Source: Hyperoodon ampullatus (lineage: Eukaryota; Chordata; Mammalia; Artiodactyla; Ziphiidae). From it: 64,000 nucleotides of DNA. How positions within the stretch are numbered: position 1 is the stretch's first letter; each line of letters begins with the position of its first letter. The notes beneath the pieces are model-generated. The model ran no database searches. It had not been told where the DNA came from and worked only from the letters and a program-made list of their open reading frames with translations. The translations under genes were made by a program, and so were the position numbers. Of the stretch, positions 1 to 9,720 are shown piece after piece. The stretch is taken from positions 1 through 64,000 of the forward strand of contig CATKHW010000063.1 in NCBI GenBank assembly GCA_949752795.1, given 5' to 3'.

Positions 1-335
1 GACACACTTTGATTAAGGAAAACATAAACATATGTAAAGAATATACAGAAAGAATCAGGACAATGTTATAGCAGAGAATATATGAAATGCCAGTAAATTT
101 GAACATTTCTGTAAAGGGGACCATTTCCTAGCTCCTAAAGTTGACCAAAACTGACACAAGAGGAAATCATTGAAGGTCATCATGTCTGCCCTTGGCATTC
201 TTGGAACGCCCTGGCCTCAGAATGCAGCATCGGTAGTCCATGGTAACCTGCGGAGAGGGGCTGGGGCTGAAGGAGGTTGGAACACTGCCCTCACTGAGGG
301 AGTGGGTGTGGCCATCTCTGCTGTGACTGAACAAA

Positions 336-365
336 GGGCTGGGGAGCAGGGGGCCCAGGGCAGGG
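336..365 (+). other. G-quadruplex-capable G-rich tract (reference copy)
   Basis: Five G runs (GGG 336-338, GGGG 341-344, GGGGG 349-353, GGG 358-360, GGG 363-365) are separated by loops of two to four bases, which meets the usual G3+N1-7 quadruplex rule. It recurs in every unit at the same offset, so the array has about 40 such tracts, all on the plus strand. Folding and function are inference. Confidence 0.6.
343..358 (+). promoter_or_regulatory. CTCF-like core motif (candidate, reference copy)
   Basis: The tract contains AGCAGGGGGC, which matches the central core of the CTCF consensus (CCASYAGRKGGCR type), but the flanking CC and G positions are imperfect. It recurs at offset 343-358 in all units except 2 and 5, where a G to T change (1973 and 6833) breaks the core. 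CTCF binding is established for other macrosatellites such as DXZ4 and D4Z4. Here it is only a motif resemblance in a G-rich stretch where chance matches are likely. Confidence 0.3.
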
Positions 366-606
366 CCCTCAGAGCCCGGCAGGACCAGGGGAGTGTCACA
401 AGCATTTGGCCCAGGCCAAAGGGCGCCTTCTTTGTCTGCACAGCTTCCCAAACACTCACATTTCCACTCAGGCCGCCCTCTTTGTTGAAGTGTGTGTGGA
501 ACGTGTCCTCGCAGTACACCTCGCTGCACAGCTAACCATAGGACTGGGCATCGTACCTTCCTGCCAGGTGACTGAAGTTCGCAGGCAGATGGGTCACTGG
601 GACCAA

Positions 607-835
607 CGCGGAGAGGCTCCTGCCCTGACCACAGGTCGCCCACAGCCGCTGCCCCAGATCGGGGGTTGCAAAGCAGCCCTGTCTGAATCCCCTGCCTCTA
701 GAGGGAGTATTGGACCAACACTTCTAAAAAATGGGGTCCTTGCGGGCAACTCATCGGAGGGACACAAATAAATCGTTGCCGACTTTCTCCTGGAGCTTAC
801 GAGCGTTCACACTTAAGCCTGATACAATGTCAGCG
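607..835. other. GC-rich shoulder between THOP1 remnant and AT-rich part; no gene seen
   Basis: This stretch lies upstream of the THOP1-like exon on the minus strand. It contains a SalI-type GTCGAC in nearly all units (unit 1 reads GTCGCC) and the variable A-rich site at 764-773. I see no coding similarity or repeat family here. It might be further THOP1 intron or an old interspersed-repeat piece, and I cannot decide between them. Confidence 0.5.
767..772 (+). terminator. AATAAA hexamer (polyadenylation-signal-like), variable between units
   Basis: AATAAA is present here in units 1 and 16 (sequence ACAAATAAATCG) and, shifted by a base or so, in units 37-40 (ACAATAAAATC, e.g. 59088-59093; AGAATAAAATC in unit 40). 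The other units have an uninterrupted A run with no hexamer. No downstream GU-rich element or transcript evidence is visible, so this is a sequence match only. Confidence 0.25.
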
Positions 836-858
836 GTTTAGCTAAACATGAGCTCATG
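836..858. other. Two abutting perfect palindromes (reference copy, unit 1)
   Basis: GTTTAGCTAAAC (836-847) and CATGAGCTCATG (847-858) are both perfect 12-bp palindromes sharing one base. In type A units the first is longer: TGTTTAGCTAAACA is a perfect 14-mer (2455-2468 in unit 2), overlapping the second (2467-2478) by two bases. The pair sits where the GC-rich part gives way to the AT-rich part, in every unit. Function is unknown; possible roles are dimeric factor binding, cruciform formation or a junction relic. Confidence 0.75.
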
Positions 859-1786
859 ATCTAAATTTACACAATAATGAAGAAATCAGCTACAAGTGGA
901 GACAATCAGCAAAAACAATCAATATGAGAATTAGTTTCCCAAGGCCATCCATCAGATGTTGGAATAATCAGGTGCAAGGCAGAAAATATACATAAAACTG
1001 GAACTGAAACAAGGAACAAGGATGTTTACTAAGACTGGTAGGATCTCTAAAACATTTGTAAAGTACATGTCATTGATAAAGCTAAATACTCAAAGGTTGT
1101 GTAATACAACAGATTAATCATTGAGAAGAGTGAAATTATGCTGTTTTGAAAACTATGGCAGGTCAGATTTTCTGCCTAATGATATAAGAAGATTTCTCTC
1201 AAAAATACACATTATTTCAAAGACTTATTGGCTGTGAAATAAGTGAAGGGTATTTCAAATGGCTTGTCTGCAAAGAAAGGTGAGATGTAGGGAATCACAG
1301 AAAGTCGAGGGGAAAATATGTCAATATATACATTGCTATATGGTGAACTAAGCCTTAGGCCAGCAACAATGGAGAGGACCTGACCCTTAGAAACTTACAA
1401 GTAAGCTGGAATCTTCAAAAGTTCAAATCTTTCTAAGTAAAAACGTTTATTAAAATGAATAACCAAGTGTTTTAATTGACATCAGATGATCAAAACAACA
1501 AACCCTGAGAACATAGAAAAAATATAAATAAAGATATGAGCAGAACTTAATACAACAGAAAACGTATAAAATTGAGGTGATTTAGTAAGTCCAAAGAATA
1601 TTCTTTGAAAAGATTTAAAAGACACACTTTGATTAAGGAAAACATAAACATATGTAAAGAATATACAGAAAGAATCAGGACAATGTTATAGCAGAGAATA
1701 TATGAAATGCCAGTAAATTTGAACATTTCTGTAAAGGGGACCATTTCCTAGCTCCTAAAGTTGACCAAAACTGACACAAGAGGAAA
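859..1786. other. AT-rich part of the unit, no gene seen (spans unit 1/2 boundary)
   Basis: About 930 bp of AT-rich sequence separates the palindromes of one unit from the THOP1 remnant of the next. It has stops in all frames; the longest minus-strand frame is 65 codons (1547-1744), or 84 in units where a TAA is changed, and it is hydrophobic only because it is T-rich. I recognise no exon, RNA gene or complete transposon. It might contain a degenerate interspersed repeat, such as an old LINE, but I cannot support a family. The same description holds for the equivalent stretch in every unit. Confidence 0.6.
1523..1532 (+). promoter_or_regulatory. TATA-like TATAAATA overlapping AATAAA (candidate, reference copy)
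   Basis: TATAAATA (1523-1530) overlaps AATAAA (1527-1532) directly after the poly-A tract. It recurs in every unit, but units 25, 33 and 38 read TAACAATAAA and so lose the TATA form while keeping AATAAA. In such AT-rich DNA both motifs may be chance. No initiator or transcript evidence is visible. Confidence 0.2.
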
Positions 1787-3240
1787 TCATTGAAGGTCAT
1801 CATGTCTGCCCTTGGCATTCTTGGAACGCCCTGGCCTCAGAATGCAGCATCGGTAGTCCATGGTAACCTGCGGAGAGGGGGTGGGGCTGAAGGAGGTTGG
1901 AACACTGCCCTCACTGAGGGAGTGGGTGTGGCCATCTCTGCTGTGACTGAACAAAGGGCAGGGGAGCAGGGGTCCCAGGGCAGGGCCCTCAGAGCCCGGC
2001 AGGACCAGGGGAGTGTCACAAGCATTTGGCCCAGGCCAAAGGGCGCCTTCTTTGTCTGCACAGCTTCCCAAACACTCACATTTCCACTCAGGCCGCCCTC
2101 TTTGTTGAAGTGTGTGTGGAACGTGTCCTCGCAGTACACCTCGCTGCACAGCTAACCATAGGACTGGGCATCGTACCTTCCTGCCAGGTGACCGAAGTTC
2201 GCAGGCAGATGGGTCACTGGGACCAACGCGGAGAGGCTCCTGCCCTGACCACAGGTCGACCACAGCCGCTGCCCCAGATCGGGGGTTGCAAAGCAGCCCT
2301 GTCTGAATCCCCTGCCTCTAGAGGGAGTATTGGACCAACACTTCTAAAAAATGGGGTCCTTGCGGGCAACTCATCGGAGGGACACAAAAAAATCTTTGCC
2401 GACTTTCTCCTGAAGCTTACGAGCGTTCACACTTAAGTCTGATACAATGTCAGCTGTTTAGCTAAACATGAGCTCATGATCTAAATTTACACAATAATGA
2501 AGAAATCAGCTACAAGGGGAGACAATCAGCAAAAACAATCAATATGAGAATTAGTTTCCCAAGGCCACCCATCAGATGTTGGAATAATCAGGTGCAAGGC
2601 AGAATATATACATAAAACTGGAACTGGAACAAGGAACAAGGATGTTTTCAAAGACTGGTAGGATCTCTAAAACATTTGTAAAGTACATGTCATTGATAAA
2701 GCTAAATACTCAAAGGTTGTGTAATACAACAGATTAATCATTGAGAAGAGTGAAATTATGCTGTTTTGAAAACTATGGCAGGTCAGATGTTCTGCCTAAT
2801 GATATAAGAAGATTTCTCTCAAAAATACACATTATTTCAAAGACTTATTGGCTGTGAAATAAGTGAAGGGTATTTCAAATGGCTTGTCTGCAAAGAAAGG
2901 TGAGATGTAGGGAATCACAGAAAGTCGAGGGGAAAATATGTCAATATATACATTGCTATATGGTGAACTAAGCCTTAGGCCAGCAACAATGGAGAGGACC
3001 TGACCCTTAGAAACTTACAAGTAAGCTGGAATCTTCAAAAGTTCAAATCTTTCTAAGTAAAAAGATTTATTAAAATGAATAACCAAGTGTTTTAATTGAC
3101 ATCAGATGATCAAAACAACAAACCCTGAGAACATAGAAAAAATATAAATAAAGATATGAGCAGAACTTAATACAACAGAAAACGTATAAAATTGAGGTGA
3201 TTTAGTAAGTCCAAAGAATATTCTTTGAAAAGATTTAAAA
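1621..3240. repeat. Macrosatellite unit 2 (type A, beta)
   Basis: T at 1973 breaks the CTCF-like core and is shared only with unit 5. It has the beta 3' half (AAGTCTGATAC) and CAGATGTT near 2787. THOP1-like remnant 1787-2226. Confidence 0.97.
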
Positions 3241-4860
3241 GACACACTTTGATTAAGGAAAACATAAACATATGTAAAGAATATACAGAAAGAATCAGGA
3301 CAATGTTATAGCAGAGAATATATGAAATGCCAGTAAATTTGAACATTTCTGTAAAGGGGACCACTTCCTAGCTCCTAAAGTTGACCAAAACTGACACAAG
3401 AGGAAATCATTGAAGGTCATCATGTCTGCCCTTGGCATTCTCGGAACGCCCTGGCCTCAGAATGCAGCATCGGTAGTCCATGGTAACCTGCGGAGAGGGG
3501 GCGGGGCTGAAGGAGGTTGGAACACTGCCCTCACTGAGGGAGTGGGTGTGGCCATCTCTGCTGTGACTGAACAAAGGGCAGGGGAGCAGGGGGCCCAGGG
3601 CAGGGCCCTCAGAGGCCAGCAGGCCCAGGGGTGTGTCACAAGCATTTGGCCCAGGCCAAAGGGCACCTTCTTTGTCCGCACAGCTTCCCAAACACTCACC
3701 TTTCCACTCAGGCCGCCCTCTTTGTTGAAGTGTGTGTGGAACGTGTCCTCGCAGTACACCTCGCTGCACAGCTAACCATAGGACTGGGCATCGTACCTTC
3801 CTGCCAGGTGACTGAAGTTCGCAGGCAGATGGGTCCCTGGGACCAACGCAGAGAGGCTCCTGCCCTGACCACAGGTCGACCACAGCCGCTGCCCCCGATC
3901 GGGGGCCGCAAAGCAGCCCTGTCTGAATCCCCTGCCTCTAGAGGGAGTATTGGACCAACACTTCTAAAAAATGGGGTCCTTGCGGGCAACTCATCGGAGG
4001 GACACAAAAAAATCGTTGCCGACTTTCTCCTGTAGCTTACGAGCGTTCACACTTAAGCCTGATACAATGTCAGCGGTTTAGCTAAACATGAGCTCATGAT
4101 CTAAATTTACACAATAATGAAGAAATCAGCTACAAGTGGAGACAATCAGCAAAAACAATCAATATGAGAATTAGTTTCCCAAGGCCATCCATCAGATGTT
4201 GGAATAATCAGGTGCAAGGCAACAAATATACATAAAACTGGAACTGAAACAAGGAACAAGGATGTTTACTAAGACTGGTAGGATCTCTAAAACATTTGTA
4301 ATGTACATGTCATTGATAAAGCTAAATACTCAAAGGTTGTGTAATACAACAGATTAATCATTGAGAAGAGTGAAATTATGCTGTTTTGAAAACTATGGCA
4401 GGTCAGATTTTCTGCCTAATGATATAAGAAGATTTCTCTCAAAAATACACATTATTTCAAAGACTTATTGGCTGTGAAATAAGTGAAGGGTATTTCAAAT
4501 GGCTTGTCTGCAAAGAAAGGTGAGATGTAGGGAATCACAGAAAGTCGAGGGGAAAACATGTCAATATATACATTGCTATATGGTGAACTAAGCCTTAGGC
4601 CAGCAACAATGGAGAGGACCTGACCCTTAGAAACTTACAAGTAAGCTGGAATCTTCAAAAGTTCAAATCTTTCTAAGTAAAAAGATTTATTAAAATGAAT
4701 AACCAAGTGTTTTAATTGACATCAGATGATCAAAACAACAAACCCTGAGAACATAGAAAAAATATAAATAAAGATATGAGCAGAACTTAATACAACAGAA
4801 AACGTATAAAATTGAGGTGATTTAGTAAGTCCAAAGAATATTCTTTGAAAAGATTTAAAA
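3241..4860. repeat. Macrosatellite unit 3 (type B)
   Basis: Full type B unit: CCACTTCC near 3361, AGGCCAGCAGGCCC near 3613, GGGCACC, CACTCACC, GGGGGCCGC and TGTAGC near 4031. THOP1-like remnant 3407-3846. Confidence 0.97.
3407..3846 (-). pseudogene. THOP1: THOP1-like fragment, type B copy with THOP1-like splice junction
   Basis: At the exon-intron junction this copy reads AAG|GTGAGTG (lysine codon ending at 3700), as in intact THOP1 (...NSK before the intron, recalled), where type A copies read AAT|GTGAGTG. The in-frame TAG is still present at 3772-3774 and the last-exon stop at 3407-3409, so it is equally non-functional. Type B therefore probably keeps the older state at this site. The same junction is seen in units 6, 16 and 18. 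Confidence 0.75.
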
Positions 4861-6480
4861 GACACACTTTGATTAAGGAAAACATAAACATATGTAAAGA
4901 ATATACAGAAAGAATCAGGACAATGTTATAGCAGAGAATATATGAAATGCAGGTAAATTTGAACATTTCTGTAAAGGGGACCATTTCCTAGCTCCTAAAG
5001 TTGACCAAAACTGACACAAGAGGAAATCATTGAAGGTCATCATGTCTGCCCTTGGCATTCTTGGAACGCCCTGGCCTCAGAATGCAGCATCGGTAGTCCA
5101 TGGTAACCTGCGGAGAGGGGGTGGGGCTGAAGGAGGTTGGAACACTGCCCTCACTGAGGGAGTGGGTGTGGCCATCTCTGCTGTGACTGAACAAAGGGCA
5201 GGGGAGCAGGGGGCCCAGGGCAGGGCCCTCAGAGCCCGACAGGACCAGGGGAGTGTCACAAGCATTTGGCCCAGGCCAAAGGGCGCCTTCTTTGTCTGCA
5301 CAGCTTCCCAAACACTCACATTTCCACTCAGGCCGCCCTCTTTGTTGAAGTGTGTGTGGAACGTGTCCTCGCAGTACACCTCGCTGCACAGCTAACCATA
5401 GGACTGGGCATCGTACCTTCCTGCCAGGTGACCGAAGTTCGCAGGCAGATGGGTCACTGGGACCAACGCGGAGAGGCTCCTGCCCTGACCACAGGTCGAC
5501 CAGAGCCGCTGCCCCAGATCGGGGGTTGCAAAGCAGCCCTCTCTGAATCCCCTGCCTCTAGAGGGAGTATTGGACCAACACTTCTAAAAAATGGGGTCCT
5601 TGCGGGCAACTCATCAGAGGGACACAAAAAAATCTTTGCCGACTTTCTCCTGAAGCTTACGTGCGCTCACACTTAAACCTGTTACAATGTCAGCTGTTTA
5701 GCTAAACATGAGCTCATGATCTAAATTTACACAATAATGAAGAAATCAGCTACAAGGGGAGACAATCAGCAAAAACAATCAATATGAGAATTAGTTTCCC
5801 AAGGCCACCCATCAGATGTTGGAATAATCAGGTGCAAGGCAGAATATATACATAAAACTGGAACTGGAACAAGGAACAAGGATGTTTTCAAAGACTGGTA
5901 GGATCTCTAAAACATTTGTAAAGTACATGTCATTGATAAAGCTAAATACTCAAAGGTTGTGTAATACAACAGATTAATCATTGAGAAGAGTGAAATTATG
6001 CTGTTTTGAAAACTATGGCAGGTCAGATTTTCTGCCTAATGATATAAGAAGATTTCTCTCAAAAATACACATTATTTCAAAGACTTATTGGCTGTGAAAT
6101 AAGTGAAGGGTATTTCAAATGGCTTGTCTGCAAAGAAAGGTGAGATGTAGGGAATCACAGAAAGTCGAGGGGAAAATATGTCAATATATACATTGCTATA
6201 TGGTGAACTAAGCCTTAGGCCAGCAACAATGGAGAGGACCTGACCCTTAGAAACTTACAAGTAAGCTGGAATCTTCAAAAGTTCAAATCTTTCTAAGTAA
6301 AAAGATTTATTAAAATGAATAACCAAGTGTTTTAATTGACATCAGATGATCAAAACAACAAACCCTGAGAACATAGAAAAAATATAAATAAAGATATGAG
6401 CAGAACTTAATACAACAGAAAACGTATAAAATTGAGGTGATTTAGTAAGTCCAAAGAATATTCTTTGAAAAGATTTAAAA
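4861..6480. repeat. Macrosatellite unit 4 (type A, gamma)
   Basis: AGGTAAAT at offset 91 (shared with units 7 and 17), CCAGAGCCG (shared with 7, 8 and 10), and the gamma 3' half GTGCGCTCACACTTAAACC (shared with unit 10). THOP1-like remnant 5027-5466. Confidence 0.97.
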
Positions 6481-8100
6481 GACACACTTTGATTAAGGAA
6501 AACATAAACATATGTAAAGAATATACAGAAAGAATCAGGACAATGTTATAGCAGAGAATATATGAAATGCCAGTAAATTTGAACATTTCTGTAAAGGGGA
6601 CCATTTCCTAGCTCCTAAAGTTGACCAAAACTGACACAAGAGGAAATCATTGAAGGTCATCATGTCTGCCCTTGGCATTCTTGGAACGCCCTGGCCTCAG
6701 AATGCAGCATCGGTAGTCCATGGTAACCTGCGGAGAGGGGGTGGGGCTGAAGGAGGTTGGAACACTGCCCTCACTGAGGGAGTGGGTGTGGCCATCTCTG
6801 CTGTGACTGAACAAAGGGCAGGGGAGCAGGGGTCCCAGGGCAGGGCCCTCAGAGCCCGGCAGGACCAGGGGAGTGTCACAAGCATTTGGCCCAGGCCAAA
6901 GGGCGCCTTCTTTGTCTGCACAGCTTCCCAAACACTCACATTTCCACTCAGGCCGCCCTCTTTGTTGAAGTGTGTGTGGAACGTGTCCTCGCAGTACACC
7001 TCGCTGCACAGCTAACCATAGGACTGGGCATCGTACCTTCCTGCCAGGTGACCGAAGTTCGCAGGCAGATGGGTCACTGGGACCAACGCGGAGAGGCTCC
7101 TGCCCTGACCACAGGTCGACCACAGCCGCTGCCCCAGATCGGGGGTTGCAAAGCAGCCCTGTCTGAATCCCCTGCCTCTAGAGGGAGTATTGGACCAACA
7201 CTTCTAAAAAATGGGGTCCTTGCGGGCAACTCATCGGAGGGACACAAAAAAATCTTTGCCGACTTTCTCCTGAAGCTTACGAGCGTTCACACTTAAGTCT
7301 GATACAATGTCAGCTGTTTAGCTAAACATGAGCTCATGATCTAAATTTACACAATAATGAAGAAATCAGCTACAAGGGGAGACAATCAGCAAAAACAATC
7401 AATATGAGAATTAGTTTCCCAAGGCCACCCATCAGATGTTGGAATAATCAGGTGCAAGGCAGAATATATACATAAAACTGGAACTGGAACAAGGAACAAG
7501 GATGTTTTCAAAGACTGGTAGGATCTCTAAAACATTTGTAAAGTACATGTCATTGATAAAGCTAAATACTCAAAGGTTGTGTAATACAACAGATTAATCA
7601 TTGAGAAGAGTGAAATTATGCTGTTTTGAAAACTATGGCAGGTCAGATGTTCTGCCTAATGATATAAGAAGATTTCTCTCAAAAATACACATTATTTCAA
7701 AGACTTATTGGCTGTGAAATAAGTGAAGGGTATTTCAAATGGCTTGTCTGCAAAGAAAGGTGAGATGTAGGGAATCACAGAAAGTCGAGGGGAAAATATG
7801 TCAATATATACATTGCTATATGGTGAACTAAGCCTTAGGCCAGCAACAATGGAGAGGACCTGACCCTTAGAAACTTACAAGTAAGCTGGAATCTTCAAAA
7901 GTTCAAATCTTTCTAAGTAAAAAGATTTATTAAAATGAATAACCAAGTGTTTTAATTGACATCAGATGATCAAAACAACAAACCCTGAGAACATAGAAAA
8001 AATATAAATAAAGATATGAGCAGAACTTAATACAACAGAAAACGTATAAAATTGAGGTGATTTAGTAAGTCCAAAGAATATTCTTTGAAAAGATTTAAAA
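6481..8100. repeat. Macrosatellite unit 5 (type A, beta)
   Basis: Near-identical to unit 2, including T at 6833. THOP1-like remnant 6647-7086. Confidence 0.97.
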
Positions 8101-9720
8101 GACACACTTTGATTAAGGAAAACATAAACATATGTAAAGAATATACAGAAAGAATCAGGACAATGTTATAGCAGAGAATATATGAAATGCCAGTAAATTT
8201 GAACATTTCTGTAAAGGGGACCACTTCCTAGCTCCTAAAGTTGACCAAAACTGACACAAGAGGAAATCATTGAAGGTCATCATGTCTGCCCTTGGCATTC
8301 TCGGAACGCCCTGGCCTCAGAATGCAGCATCGGTAGTCCATGGTAACCTGCGGAGAGGGGGCGGGGCTGAAGGAGGTTGGAACACTGCCCTCACTGAGGG
8401 AGTGGGTGTGGCCATCTCTGCTGTGACTGAACAAAGGGCAGGGGAGCAGGGGGCCCAGGGCAGGGCCCTCAGAGGCCAGCAGGCCCAGGGGTGTGTCACA
8501 AGCATTTGGCCCAGGCCAAAGGGCACCTTCTTTGTCCGCACAGCTTCCCAAACACTCACCTTTCCACTCAGGCCGCCCTCTTTGTTGAAGTGTGTGTGGA
8601 ACGTGTCCTCGCAGTACACCTCGCTGCACAGCTAACCATAGGACTGGGCATCGTACCTTCCTGCCAGGTGACTGAAGTTCGCAGGCAGATGGGTCCCTGG
8701 GACCAACGCAGAGAGGCTCCTGCCCTGACCACAGGTCGACCACAGCCGCTGCCCCCGATCGGGGGCCGCAAAGCAGCCCTGTCTGAATCCCCTGCCTCTA
8801 GAGGGAGTATTGGACCAACACTTCTAAAAAATGGGGTCCTTGCGGGCAACTCATCGGAGGGACACAAAAAAATCGTTGCCGACTTTCTCCTGTAGCTTAC
8901 GAGCGTTCACACTTAAGCCTGATACAATGTCAGCGGTTTAGCTAAACATGAGCTCATGATCTAAATTTACACAATAATGAAGAAATCAGCTACAAGTGGA
9001 GACAATCAGCAAAAACAATCAATATGAGAATTAGTTTCCCAAGGCCATCCATCAGATGTTGGAATAATCAGGTGCAAGGCAACAAATATACATAAAACTG
9101 GAACTGAAACAAGGAACAAGGATGTTTACTAAGACTGGTAGGATCTCTAAAACATTTGTAATGTACATGTCATTGATAAACCTAAATACTCAAAGGTTGT
9201 GTAATACAACAGATTAATCATTGAGAAGAGTGAAATTATGCTGTTTTGAAAACTATGGCAGGTCAGATTTTCTGCCTAATGATATAAGAAGATTTCTCTC
9301 AAAAATACACATTATTTCAAAGACTTATTGGCTGTGAAATAAGTGAAGGGTATTTCAAATGGCTTGTCTGCAAAGAAAGGTGAGATGTAGGGAATCACAG
9401 AAAGTCGAGGGGAAAACATGTCAATATATACATTGCTATATGGTGAACTAAGCCTTAGGCCAGCAACAATGGAGAGGACCTGACCCTTAGAAACTTACAA
9501 GTAAGCTGGAATCTTCAAAAGTTCAAATCTTTCTAAGTAAAAAGATTTATTAAAATGAATAACCAAGTGTTTTAATTGACATCAGATGATCAAAACAACA
9601 AACCCTGAGAACATAGAAAAAATATAAATAAAGATATGAGCAGAACTTAATACAACAGAAAACGTATAAAATTGAGGTGATTTAGTAAGTCCAAAGAATA
9701 TTCTTTGAAAAGATTTAAAA
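8101..9720. repeat. Macrosatellite unit 6 (type B)
   Basis: Near-identical to unit 3; it differs by C at 9181. THOP1-like remnant 8267-8706, with the AAG|GT junction. Confidence 0.97.

Larger units (their letters stand above)
248..459 (-). other. Retained THOP1-like intron (reference copy)
   Basis: On the minus strand this stretch begins GTGAGTG at 459 and ends CTCTCCGCAG at 248. It separates the two stretches of THOP1-like coding similarity in phase 0, as expected for the intron before the last coding exon. It is GC-rich and holds the G-rich tract described separately. Whether its sequence still aligns with a present-day THOP1 intron is not known. Confidence 0.7.
167..606 (-). pseudogene. 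THOP1: THOP1-like gene fragment, two partial exons with intron (reference copy, unit 1)
   Basis: Read on the minus strand, 606-460 translates as a sequence containing THLPANFGHLAG, RYDAQSYG, a TAG stop (532-534), then LCSEVYCEDTFHTHFNKEG. This lines up with thimet oligopeptidase around human residues 592-636 (compare FGHLAGGYDAQYYG and SEVYSMDMFHTRFKQEG, recalled). A GTGAGTG donor starts at 459 and a CCGCAG acceptor ends at 248, giving a 212-bp intron. At 247 the frame resumes as VTMDYRCCILRPG, matching VGMDYRSCILRPG, then drifts out of register and stops at 167-169. MDYR and ILRPG fit THOP1 better than its paralogue neurolysin (MKYR, ILKPG). Of the loop tyrosines, Tyr609 is Ser and Tyr612 is the stop. 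The zinc-binding HEFGH region is absent, so no peptidase activity is possible. The retained intron excludes a processed pseudogene. Equivalent remnants lie at unit start +166 to +605 in every unit. Family assignment is from memory of the protein and was not run as a search. Confidence 0.8.
1..1620. repeat. Macrosatellite unit 1 (A/B mosaic)
   Basis: The first half is type A (CACTCACA, GGGCGCC), but from about offset 764 it follows type B/alpha (ATCGTTGCC, TGGAGC, AAGTGGA, CCATCCATC). Private sites include CTGGGGCTGA at 261, GGTCGCC at 634-640 (the usual GTCGAC is lost) and AAACGTTT near 1442. The THOP1-like remnant is at 167-606. Confidence 0.97.
1621..6480. repeat. Three-unit higher-order repeat, first copy (units 2-4)
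   Basis: Units 2, 3 and 4 recur in the same order as units 5, 6 and 7. Unit 2 matches 5 (shared private T at 1973/6833, beta 3' half), unit 3 matches 6 (type B), and unit 4 matches 7 (AGGTAAAT at offset 91, CCAGAGCCG). The match breaks within the third unit near offset 756: unit 4 continues with the gamma 3' half and unit 7 with epsilon. Confidence 0.85.

Noticed and set aside
170..535. Plus-strand open frame of 121 codons present in nearly every unit, and the 136-codon frame further on
   Set aside because: They start with non-ATG codons, overlap the minus-strand THOP1 remnant, match no protein I know, and change or shorten with ordinary single-base variants. They are a by-product of GC-rich DNA repeated with a period divisible by three.
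167..606. Neurolysin (NLN) as the source gene
   Set aside because: MDYR, ILRPG, YDAQ and FHTH agree with THOP1 better than with the neurolysin forms I recall (MKYR, ILKPG, YDGQ, FYSC). It is not fully excluded without an alignment.
167..606. Processed (retrotransposed) THOP1 pseudogene
   Set aside because: A 212-bp intron with GTGAGTG and CCGCAG ends separates the two exon parts, so the source was genomic DNA.
167..643. Minus-strand open frame of 158 codons as a gene
   Set aside because: Only its last 25 or so codons are THOP1-like and in frame. The rest reads through the intron and the exon in the wrong frame, and some units start it later (120 codons).
1547..1744. Minus-strand 65-84-codon hydrophobic frame as a small membrane protein
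   Set aside because: It lies in T-rich sequence, where hydrophobic codons arise by composition. Its length changes from 65 to 84 codons with a single base change, and there is no sign of coding constraint.
859..1786. LINE-1 or endogenous retrovirus origin of the AT-rich half
   Set aside because: I found no recognisable reverse transcriptase, LTR ends, target-site duplications or terminal poly-A in a sensible position. A degenerate old element remains possible but cannot be supported by eye.
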